From JAJYSO01 sp964451785 (GTDB lineage Bacteria; Bacteroidota; Bacteroidia; Flavobacteriales; Flavobacteriaceae), in the NCBI GenBank assembly GCA_964451785.1, contig CAYVJG010000034.1:1-29198 (forward strand): a stretch of DNA of 29,198 nt, written 5' to 3'. Both the position numbers and the translations under genes were made by a program. Below the pieces are notes generated by a model. That model saw only the letters and a list, made by a program, of their open reading frames with translations. It searched no databases and was not told the origin of the DNA. Positions 22,593 to 29,198 of the stretch are shown here, piece by piece (positions within the stretch are counted from its first letter, which is position 1; each line of letters starts with the position of its first letter).

Positions 22593-23747
22593 TTACGCCT
22601 TCATAAAATCTTCTGAATACAATCGCTTTAAAGGGGCTTGTGTCCACGATGCAGGTAAATTTCGAAACATCCAATTGCGCAAGCCTAAAACCATTCTGTT
22701 TTGAGTTTGTGCAATTTTACCGGCCAAACGTGAATTCTGAATAATGTACTTGGTACGCGACAATCGACGGCGCTCAAAATTTTGAAAAACCTGAGTCGAC
22801 AGCAATTGCTTATCTAACTCATCTTGTAACACGGCAACATCTTCAATAGCCATACAAGCGCCCTGCCCCATGTTAGGTGTAGCCGCATGAGCCGCATCGC
22901 CAATTAAAAGCACGTGATCGGCAGAAAAACGTGATAGTGGAGCAATATCCATCACAGGGCCACCAATGATAGCGTCAGCAGGTGTTTTACCCAACAATTC
23001 TGTTACAAGCTTAGGATATTCGGCAAATTGATGCTGTAACTCTGCTTTCCCATAAGTTTCTAATTGCCCAATAGTCGCTGCATTCACACAAGCAAACCAA
23101 TACCAACGCTGTTCTGTCAAGGGCGTCATTCCAAACCGCCCAGATTTCCCCCAGTAAGCACGACTGCCCTCGAGCTGTATCTCGGGCGCCTTAATCACAC
23201 CACGCCAACACCAATACCCGGCGTATCGCGGTTTTGAATTAGGAAACACAAACTGTCGAACAGCTGAACTCACCCCATCAGCACCAATGATATAATCTAC
23301 CTCTGTAGCTGTATCATCTTCAAATTGTATGCGTAAACGTTCACCTTTTTTCTGAAAACTCACAAAAGCTTTATCCGTCTCCACAGAAATCTCGAGTTGT
23401 GCCAGTAAAGTCGCGTGTAGATCTGTGCGATGCACACTAAAATTTCCTGCTTGAAATTGCGAAGACAAGCGCTCGGTTTCAATGGCAAACAATTCCTTTT
23501 CATCGGGCGCATAGAGCGCAAAACTAGTCAATGGTAAACTCACCGATTTAACAAGCTCATCCAGATGAAGATACTGCAACGCCTTCATAGCATTAGCCGC
23601 CAATCCCATTCCGGCTCCTACGCCACGTACCGCCGATGCAGCTTCGTAAAGCTTAACCTTGTAACCTTTATCGACCAGCATTTTGGCTGTCAACAAACCG
23701 GCAATTCCTGCGCCAATAACAGCAACATTTAATTCTTGAGCTTTCAT
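22593..23747 (-). CDS. FAD-dependent aromatic-type monooxygenase
   Basis: A 384-aa single-component flavoprotein hydroxylase of the PHBH/salicylate-hydroxylase/zeaxanthin-epoxidase-like class. The FAD-binding GxGxxG is in VAVIGAGIAGLLTAKMLVDK (residues about 8-27), the DG motif in YIIGADGVSSAVRQ, and the GD motif in LLIGDAAHAATPNMGQGACM. It uses NAD(P)H and O2 to hydroxylate or epoxidise an unknown substrate in the cytoplasm. The ATG is 3 bases after the stop of the Gfo/Idh/MocA gene, so the two are cotranscribed. Confidence 0.92.
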   Translation of the reverse strand: MKAQELNVAVIGAGIAGLLTAKMLVDKGYKVKLYEAASAVRGVGAGMGLAANAMKALQYLHLDELVKSVSLPLTSFALYAPDEKELFAIETERLSSQFQAGNFSVHRTDLHATLLAQLEISVETDKAFVSFQKKGERLRIQFEDDTATEVDYIIGADGVSSAVRQFVFPNSKPRYAGYWCWRGVIKAPEIQLEGSRAYWGKSGRFGMTPLTEQRWYWFACVNAATIGQLETYGKAELQHQFAEYPKLVTELLGKTPADAIIGGPVMDIAPLSRFSADHVLLIGDAAHAATPNMGQGACMAIEDVAVLQDELDKQLLSTQVFQNFERRRLSRTKYIIQNSRLAGKIAQTQNRMVLGLRNWMFRNLPASWTQAPLKRLYSEDFMKA

Positions 23748-23750
23748 AAT

Positions 23751-24812
23751 TTATTGTGCTAAGGTTACCACTTGCCCTGCCTTAAAACTCTTGTAGGCCG
23801 CTTCGATAAGTTGCACATTGGCCAAAGTTTCTTTTAAGGGCACTAACTGGGGCTGTCCTTCTCGAATGGACTTAAAAACGCCTTTGTAAAAGAAGGCGTA
23901 ATCTCCTTGTGGACTCAATATCGATTTCTCTACAGTTTTGTCATCTTTTTCGAGGTAAAGTTTACCAGCTTCGTCATCGGGTTCTCTTCCCCAAGTCGAA
24001 ACATTAGGCAGCTTACCAGCAATCAAATCCGCTTCTTGCACGTCACTACGCGTTTTTATAAAACTGCCTTTATCGCCGTGCAAAACATAAGCAGGCACGG
24101 CTTTTTTCACTAATTGTCCTGCTTTTAGCGTACACAACAATCCCGGATAATACAAATGAAGTACAAAATAATCATCCACTTGTGAACCAGTACGCTGCTG
24201 AGCGATATGGGCAAAAACACGTTTGGGTTGTCCAAAAAGCATCAAAGCCTGATCGATTAGGTGCGGCCCTAAATCAAACAAAATTCCCGCTCCATTTCCT
24301 GGTGTTTCCTTGTGTTTTTTAGCACTAAATCCCGGGCGAAATCTATCAAAATGAAATTCTGCTTCCACTAATCGCCCTAAATTTCCGTTATTCACAACTT
24401 GTTGTACCGCTAAAAAATCACTATCCCAGCGTCTGTTTTGAAAGGCACTCAAAAATAAGTTTTGTGATTGAGCTAGATCAATTAAGCAACTTGCCTCGGC
24501 TGTTGTCAAACAAAAAGGTTTTTCTAAAACTACGTGTTTTCGCGCTTCCAAAGCTTTTTTAGCAAAGTCAAAATGGGTTACATTAGGCGTATTGATCACT
24601 ATCAATTCTACATTTTCATCAGCGCATAAAGCCTCTACAGAACGGTGTAAATTTACCTGAGGATAATGCGTTTTTGATTCCGATTTGTGGCGTTCAACCA
24701 CAGCTGTCAATTGAAATTGCGGTAAAGTCGTTAAAAAGGGAGCATGAAACACTTTTCCAGACATTCCAAAAGCGCAGAGTCCAGTTTTGATAGGTTTAAT
24801 CATGGTAGCCAT
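23751..24812 (-). CDS. Gfo/Idh/MocA family NAD(P)-dependent oxidoreductase
   Basis: A 353-aa two-domain oxidoreductase. The N-terminal Rossmann fold has KTGLCAFGMSGKVFHAPFL (residues about 9-27) and the EKPF motif in HVVLEKPFCLTTAEA with the catalytic-site lysine. The C-terminal substrate domain includes GAGILFDLGPHLIDQAL. The GMSGKVFHAPF start is typical of the YdgJ-like subgroup; the sugar or polyol substrate is unknown. ATG codons at 24812 and 24803 are both possible starts. First gene of a minus-strand pair with the FAD monooxygenase; divergent from uvrB. Confidence 0.92.
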   Translation of the reverse strand: MATMIKPIKTGLCAFGMSGKVFHAPFLTTLPQFQLTAVVERHKSESKTHYPQVNLHRSVEALCADENVELIVINTPNVTHFDFAKKALEARKHVVLEKPFCLTTAEASCLIDLAQSQNLFLSAFQNRRWDSDFLAVQQVVNNGNLGRLVEAEFHFDRFRPGFSAKKHKETPGNGAGILFDLGPHLIDQALMLFGQPKRVFAHIAQQRTGSQVDDYFVLHLYYPGLLCTLKAGQLVKKAVPAYVLHGDKGSFIKTRSDVQEADLIAGKLPNVSTWGREPDDEAGKLYLEKDDKTVEKSILSPQGDYAFFYKGVFKSIREGQPQLVPLKETLANVQLIEAAYKSFKAGQVVTLAQ

Positions 24813-24934
24813 AATGGGTTATTTGTTCGGTTATAGCTGTCAAAGTACTTCATTTATCGGTATAAATGCAACTCAACTGGCAGTTTTCTAAAATACGTGA
24901 CAAGATTAGCCTTGTATTGATTATTTTTGTTGTT

Positions 24935-26938
24935 ATGAAATTTCATGTGCATTCTCCATTTGAGCCTACAGGCGATCAACCTCAGGCCATAAAAGAACTC
25001 GCGGAAGGCATCGAGCGAGGTGAAAAATATCAAACGTTATTAGGCGTCACCGGGTCAGGAAAGACTTTTACCATGGCAAAAGTGGTCGAAAAGGTGCAGC
25101 GCCCTACCCTAGTATTGGCTCATAACAAAACCCTGGCCGCCCAGTTATACTCTGAATTTAAGGCTTTTTTTCCGGAAAATGCTGTTGAATATTTTGTGTC
25201 GTATTACGATTATTACCAACCTGAAGCTTACATTCCTACCTCTGGCACCTATATTGAAAAAGATTTATCGATTAATGATGAAATCGAAAAGCTACGTCTG
25301 AGCACAACCTCATCGCTTTTATCAAGTAGACGTGATGTGATTGTGGTCGCCTCAGTGAGCTGTTTGTATGGTATTGGAAATCCGACAGAATTTTCTAAGA
25401 GTATTATTCATCTGGAACAAGGGCAAGAAATTACGCGCACCAAACTTTTAGAAAGACTCGTGCAGAGTCTGTATTCGCGCAATGAAGTAGCTTTTGAACA
25501 CGGAAATTTCAGAATCAAAGGCGATACGGTAGATATTTTTCCGAGTTATGCTGATGACGCCTTTCGCATACATTTTTTTGGAGATGAAATTGAAGAAATT
25601 GAAGTGTTTAACGTCGAGAATAACGAAGTTTTAGACCGCTATTCCAGCTTAAATATATATCCTGGCAACATGTTTGTCACCACGCCAGATCGTTTAAATA
25701 AAGCCATAGACCAAATCAGTTTGGATTTAGGAAAACAAGTTGATTTTTTTGAAAAAAATGGCAAACCACTCGAAGCTAAACGCCTTGAGGAACGTACGAC
25801 TTTCGATTTAGAAATGATCCGTGAACTAGGTTTTTGTTCAGGTATTGAAAACTATTCTCGCTACTTAGACGGTCGTGCGCCGGGTACGCGTCCTTTCTGT
25901 TTGTTAGATTATTTTCCTGATGATTACCTGATGATTATCGATGAAAGTCACGTTACGGTACCTCAAGTTGGGGCGATGTATGGTGGTGACCGCTCTCGCA
26001 AGGAAAACCTAGTAGAATACGGCTTCCGCTTGCCGGCGGCTTTAGACAACAGACCTTTGCAAAAAGATGAGTTTGAAACGCTGCAAAATCAAGTTCTATA
26101 CGTCAGTGCTACTCCGGCAGATTATGAATTGACCAAAACCGGTGGCGTTTATACAGAACAAGTTATTCGTCCAACCGGACTCTTAGACCCTATTGTTGAA
26201 GTACGCCCTAGTCAAAATCAAATCGACAATCTCATTGAAGAAATTCAAATTCGCGTCGATAAAGATCAACGTACTTTAGTGACCACTTTAACCAAACGCA
26301 TGGCTGAAGAATTGACTAAATACCTCAGCCGTCTCAATATCAAATGCCAATATATTCACAGTGACATTGACACGCTGCAACGCGTAGAGATCATGCACGA
26401 TTTGCGCAAAGGTGTTTACGATGTTTTGATTGGGGTCAACTTACTGCGTGAAGGTCTAGATTTACCTGAAGTTTCGTTAGTCGCCATTCTAGATGCCGAT
26501 AAAGAAGGCTTTTTGCGCAGTCACCGCTCGTTGACACAAACCATTGGTCGTGCAGCGCGTCATTTGGAAGGAAAGGCTATCATGTATGCCGATAAAATCA
26601 CCGACAGCATGCAGAAAACGATTGATGAAACCAATTATAGACGTGACAAACAAATGCGCTATAACACGCTTCATCACATTACCCCAAAAGCGCTCAATAA
26701 ATCTTTAGATGATGCGCTTGCAGGAAAAAAAGTTGAGCCTTACAAATTTGAACAGGCCGAATCACTAGAAGCTGCCGAAGAAGAGGTTAAATATTTTTCA
26801 AAAAAGGAACTTGAAGACCGCATTAAAAAGGTGCGCAAGCACATGGAAATTGCTGCCAAAGATTTAGATTTTCTCGTCGCTGCACAGTATCGAGACGAAT
26901 TAAAGATGCTTCAAGAGAAGTTAAGCACAGCGCGATAA
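24935..26938 (+). CDS. uvrB: Excinuclease ABC subunit B
   Basis: Damage-verification helicase-like subunit of nucleotide excision repair; it loads from UvrA2 and recruits UvrC. The 667-aa protein has Walker A GVTGSGKTFTMAK, the beta-hairpin YFVSYYDYYQPEAY, DEAD-box-like LMIIDESH, motif VI QTIGRAARH, and the C-terminal UVR domain (LEDRIKKVRKHMEIAAKDLD) that binds UvrC. The frame is open from 24866, but the ATG at 24935 gives the standard N-terminus MKFHVHSPFEPTGDQPQAIK and is preferred. Single-gene unit, divergent from the Gfo/Idh/MocA gene. Confidence 0.98.
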   Translation: MKFHVHSPFEPTGDQPQAIKELAEGIERGEKYQTLLGVTGSGKTFTMAKVVEKVQRPTLVLAHNKTLAAQLYSEFKAFFPENAVEYFVSYYDYYQPEAYIPTSGTYIEKDLSINDEIEKLRLSTTSSLLSSRRDVIVVASVSCLYGIGNPTEFSKSIIHLEQGQEITRTKLLERLVQSLYSRNEVAFEHGNFRIKGDTVDIFPSYADDAFRIHFFGDEIEEIEVFNVENNEVLDRYSSLNIYPGNMFVTTPDRLNKAIDQISLDLGKQVDFFEKNGKPLEAKRLEERTTFDLEMIRELGFCSGIENYSRYLDGRAPGTRPFCLLDYFPDDYLMIIDESHVTVPQVGAMYGGDRSRKENLVEYGFRLPAALDNRPLQKDEFETLQNQVLYVSATPADYELTKTGGVYTEQVIRPTGLLDPIVEVRPSQNQIDNLIEEIQIRVDKDQRTLVTTLTKRMAEELTKYLSRLNIKCQYIHSDIDTLQRVEIMHDLRKGVYDVLIGVNLLREGLDLPEVSLVAILDADKEGFLRSHRSLTQTIGRAARHLEGKAIMYADKITDSMQKTIDETNYRRDKQMRYNTLHHITPKALNKSLDDALAGKKVEPYKFEQAESLEAAEEEVKYFSKKELEDRIKKVRKHMEIAAKDLDFLVAAQYRDELKMLQEKLSTAR

Positions 26939-27038
26939 TTATTTTTTATTTCACAACTTATTGATTGTAAAACAAAAAAGATATATTACATAAAGTATTC
27001 ATTTAAACACAGCAAGTAACTAATCTATTTAATTTGCC

Positions 27039-27070
27039 AAGTATTCAAAAATCATTATTTTTAGATACTT
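27039..27070. terminator. Imperfect hairpin between uvrB and the GH27 gene
   Basis: AAGTATTCAAAAAT (27039-27052) pairs with ATTTTTAGATACTT (27057-27070) at 12 of 14 positions around CATT. It is A/T-rich and lies 100 bases after uvrB and 32 before the GH27 start. It could be a weak terminator or part of the GH27 leader. Confidence 0.35.
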
Positions 27071-27101
27071 TTCGCTTAATTCAAAATTCACCTTTAAACG
27101 C

Positions 27102-28337
27102 TTGCTTGTGTCACAGTTTCTATCACGTCTATTATGTTTTGTTTTATTAACCCAATCCACCTGGTGTTGGAGTCAAAATTCAACTGAATTAGTACGTCCA
27201 CAAACACCAATTATGGGCTGGTCTAGTTGGAATAATTACCGTATCAACATTAATGAAAACCTCATCAAAGCACAAGCAGATGCCATGGTTGAAACAGGCA
27301 TGAAAGCTGCAGGTTACACCTATATCAATGTCGATGATGGCTTTTTTGGAGGCCGTGATGAACAGGGAAAACTCATTCCTCACCCTGAGCGTTTTCCAAA
27401 TGGCATGGAGGTTATAGCTAAGTACATTCACAAAAAAGGATTAAAAGCCGGCATATATTCAGATGCCGGTGCTAGCACTTGTGCCTCTATTTGGGATGCC
27501 GAAACCATTGGAGTTGATATGGGATTATACCATCACGAATGGTCTGATTTAAAGCAAATGCTCATCGATTGGGATTTTGATTTTATCAAAGTAGATTGGT
27601 GTGGTGGTGAAAAACTCGGACTTGATGAAGAAACCCAATACACGTTAATCGGGCGTTATATCCGTCGGCTTAAGCCCGAAGCAGTTTACAATGTATGTCG
27701 TTGGGAGTTTCCGGGCGAATGGGTAGTTAATGTAGCTGATTCATGGCGTGTATCTGGCGATATTCGCGCCACTTTTGAAAGCGTCATGCATATTGTAGAC
27801 CTCAACGCTGACTTATGGCGTTACGCAGGCCCTGGCCACGTCAACGACATGGATATGCTGCAGGTGGGTCGTGGGATGAGTTATGAAGAAGACAAGGCGC
27901 ATTTTTCGATGTGGTGTATGCTGGCCTCGCCATTGCTAGCGGGAAATGATTTAACGACAATGAGTGCCGAAACCTTAGCCATTTTAACCAACAAAGAAAT
28001 GATTGCCATAGACCAAGATCCACTTGTGTATCAGGCGCGTCGTTTAAAAGATTTAGGCGACCGCGAAGTTTGGGCGCGTCCACTAAAAACTACCATGAGC
28101 GGCGAAGTTGCCGTAGCCCTTCTCAACCGTTCTACTAAAGCACAAGAAATCGATTTTAACTTGGGTAGCATTGGTCTTCTTCCTCAAAAAGGCTATGTGA
28201 TGCGCGATTTATGGAAACATAAAAATTTACCTAAATCTACTGCTAAAACACAAAGTTTTACCGTTCCTTCACATGGCGTTGTGGTCTTGCGCATAACTGG
28301 AACTGCCAAACCATATAACGTCTTTCAATCTGAATAA
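27102..28337 (+). CDS. Glycoside hydrolase family 27 (alpha-galactosidase-like), exported
   Basis: A 411-aa secreted retaining glycosidase. The signal peptide ends near STWCWSQ (about residue 25). GH27 hallmarks are PIMGWSSWNNY (about 36-46), YINVDDGFF, KAGIYSDAG, nucleophile Asp165 in FIKVDWCGG and acid/base Asp220 in DSWRVSGD. A C-terminal beta domain holds REVWARPL and GEVAVALLNRS. Likely substrates are alpha-galactosides or beta-L-arabinopyranosides in plant or algal glycans. No ATG fits upstream of the signal peptide before a stop at 27030-27032, so the start is TTG at 27102 or GTG at 27108. It stands alone, not in a polysaccharide utilisation locus. Confidence 0.92.
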   Translation: MLVSQFLSRLLCFVLLTQSTWCWSQNSTELVRPQTPIMGWSSWNNYRININENLIKAQADAMVETGMKAAGYTYINVDDGFFGGRDEQGKLIPHPERFPNGMEVIAKYIHKKGLKAGIYSDAGASTCASIWDAETIGVDMGLYHHEWSDLKQMLIDWDFDFIKVDWCGGEKLGLDEETQYTLIGRYIRRLKPEAVYNVCRWEFPGEWVVNVADSWRVSGDIRATFESVMHIVDLNADLWRYAGPGHVNDMDMLQVGRGMSYEEDKAHFSMWCMLASPLLAGNDLTTMSAETLAILTNKEMIAIDQDPLVYQARRLKDLGDREVWARPLKTTMSGEVAVALLNRSTKAQEIDFNLGSIGLLPQKGYVMRDLWKHKNLPKSTAKTQSFTVPSHGVVVLRITGTAKPYNVFQSE

Positions 28338-28406
28338 TCCTTTCAAAACAACACCTAAACAAAAGAGTTAAACGGTACTATTTGGACAATTAAATATCAG
28401 TTATTT

Positions 28407-28672
28407 AACTTTATATCAAACATAGTGGATAATTGAATTGAACCATCATAGGTATTTAGATACTAATCATGTTAATGACTTGAATCCGTCAAAAATAAGC
28501 TAATAAGGTTTGTAAATTATTGCTTATCAGTATTTTTACTAAGGTAATAAGGGGATTAAAAGACTCCATGTCAAAACCTTATTATCTTAGTAATGAATAG
28601 ATGTACTAAATACAGTTGACCTTATTTTTTATTCAATAAAATTAGGTTATCCACTCAAAACAACGCAGAACC
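28407..28672. mobile_element. B-type miniature element B2
   Basis: A 266-bp non-coding element flanked by the 8-bp direct repeat AGTTATTT (28399-28406 and 28673-28680). The 26-bp left end differs from that of B1 at 9 positions, all transitions; the right end shares TTGTTTTGA and the GGRTAA block with B1. The interior is unlike B1 and holds a large stem-loop, TTACTAAGGTAATAAGG (28536-28552) pairing with 28577-28593 (one mismatch, 24-base loop). It fills most of the gap between the GH27 gene and pnuC. Confidence 0.75.
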
Positions 28673-28691
28673 AGTTATTTATACATAATTT

Positions 28692-29198
28692 TCATTTACT
28701 TTCCAGTTGCTTTTTCCAAGCGAAATATCCTATGATAGCAATACCTAAGAACACGGCGTATTGCAAGGCCGTAATTGCTAATCCTTTGGACAAAAACAAA
28801 CCAATAGCGATGACATCGCCTAGAATCCAAAAAATCCAATTTTCGAGTTTTCGTCGCGCCATCAACCACATTCCCAACAGGAATATAGCGGTCAATCCTG
28901 CGTCAAAATAATCGATTAAACTATAGTGAAATCCGGTGTGCTTTAAATATGATAAATCGAATTGATGCGCAATAACCGGACGGTAATAATAAATGCCCAG
29001 CACCAACAACACACTACCTACAAACAACAGGCTGCCAATAGCTATTTCTTGTTTTGTCATGTGTAAAACCGGAACATGAACGGCATCTTCTTCGGTTACT
29101 TTTCGCCATAAAATCCAGCCGTAAATACTCATTGAAGTATAATAAGCATTGATTAGCATATCACCATAAAGTCCAAAGACGAAGAGCAAATAAATATA
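28692..29198 (-). CDS. pnuC: Nicotinamide mononucleotide transporter PnuC, N-terminus beyond the window
   Basis: Inner-membrane vitamin transporter of the PnuC family, importing nicotinamide riboside or a related B-vitamin by facilitated diffusion. The visible 168 codons stay open to the window edge. The family motif GDMLINAYYTSMSIYGWILW is present, followed by hydrophobic segments at about 60-77, 95-118, 122-140 and 143-158, and a basic C-terminus (WKKQLESK). PnuC proteins are about 200 aa, so some 30-40 N-terminal residues are missing. The substrate within the family is uncertain, since related transporters take riboflavin or thiamine. No riboswitch can be checked because the upstream region is absent. 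Confidence 0.9.
   Translation of the reverse strand, partial: YIYLLFVFGLYGDMLINAYYTSMSIYGWILWRKVTEEDAVHVPVLHMTKQEIAIGSLLFVGSVLLVLGIYYYRPVIAHQFDLSYLKHTGFHYSLIDYFDAGLTAIFLLGMWLMARRKLENWIFWILGDVIAIGLFLSKGLAITALQYAVFLGIAIIGYFAWKKQLESK

Noticed and set aside
24866..24934. 23-codon extension of UvrB with a hydrophobic run
   Set aside because: UvrB proteins begin with MKF-type sequence at 24935. The extension is intergenic DNA that happens to be open.
24922..24935. TATTTTTG box 5 bases before the uvrB ATG, implying a leaderless transcript
   Set aside because: It matches TANNTTTG, but there is no -33 TTTG at a suitable distance, so chance is more likely.
28374..28398. A-type remnant at the B2 insertion site (ACGGTACTATTTGGACAATT)
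   Set aside because: It resembles an A end only loosely and cannot be continued on the other side of B2, so a second nested case is not claimed.

Overview
The window is an AT-rich chromosomal segment of a Bacteroidota bacterium, most likely a member of the Flavobacteriaceae. The evidence is the gene content (AlaRS-divergent-M23/MerR/LemA/TPM block, DUF4294 protein, M42 peptidase, CarboxypepD_reg-like exported protein, SUI1-type factor), promoters of the Bacteroidota TTTG / TANNTTTG type, and a general lack of Shine-Dalgarno sequences. I cannot name the genus. No phage, plasmid, CRISPR, tRNA or rRNA gene was seen. Most genes are ordinary core or near-core genes.

Layout. (1) 1-6233: alaS on the minus strand, divergent from a tight plus-strand run of M23 peptidase, MerR regulator, LemA and two TPM proteins, closed by a perfect 23-bp terminator hairpin. 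(2) 6743-8411: nitroreductase and a convergent exported CarboxypepD_reg-like protein. (3) 8940-10915: a minus-strand operon of ECF sigma factor, folE and a flavodoxin-reductase-like enzyme. (4) 11443-15523: a PLP Cys/Met-metabolism enzyme, a lipoprotein version of thiol peroxidase, an M42 aminopeptidase and a DUF4294 protein. (5) 15823-17550: an ABC-2 type exporter pair. (6) 18041-21591: prfB with a programmed +1 frameshift, an isopenicillin-N-synthase-like dioxygenase, a SUI1/YciH factor and a nucleoside phosphorylase. (7) 21588-24812: a minus-strand group of Gfo/Idh/MocA oxidoreductase, FAD monooxygenase and arylamine N-acetyltransferase. (8) 24935-29198: uvrB, a GH27 glycosidase and a pnuC gene cut by the window end.

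The unusual layer lies between the genes. I find a set of short non-coding elements with inverted terminal repeats. Five complete A-type elements (121-169 bp; ends TACC...GGTA) and one complete C-type element (160 bp; ends TACGG...CCGTA) are each bracketed by the same 3-bp duplication, TAA or TTA. A second C copy runs off the left window edge, and a decayed A copy is also present. A different pair, B (266 and 274 bp; ends GGYYCT-like), is bracketed by 8-bp duplications. A third class, D, is clusters of small tri-loop hairpins resembling REP sequences. They nest: D inside B inside A between the ABC permease and prfB. One A element has inserted exactly into the stop codon of the dioxygenase gene, duplicated that stop codon, and now fills the whole gap to the SUI1 gene, which before insertion would have started 1 nt after the stop. 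This is the best candidate here for something undescribed, together with a prfB recoding site that lacks its usual Shine-Dalgarno-like stimulator.
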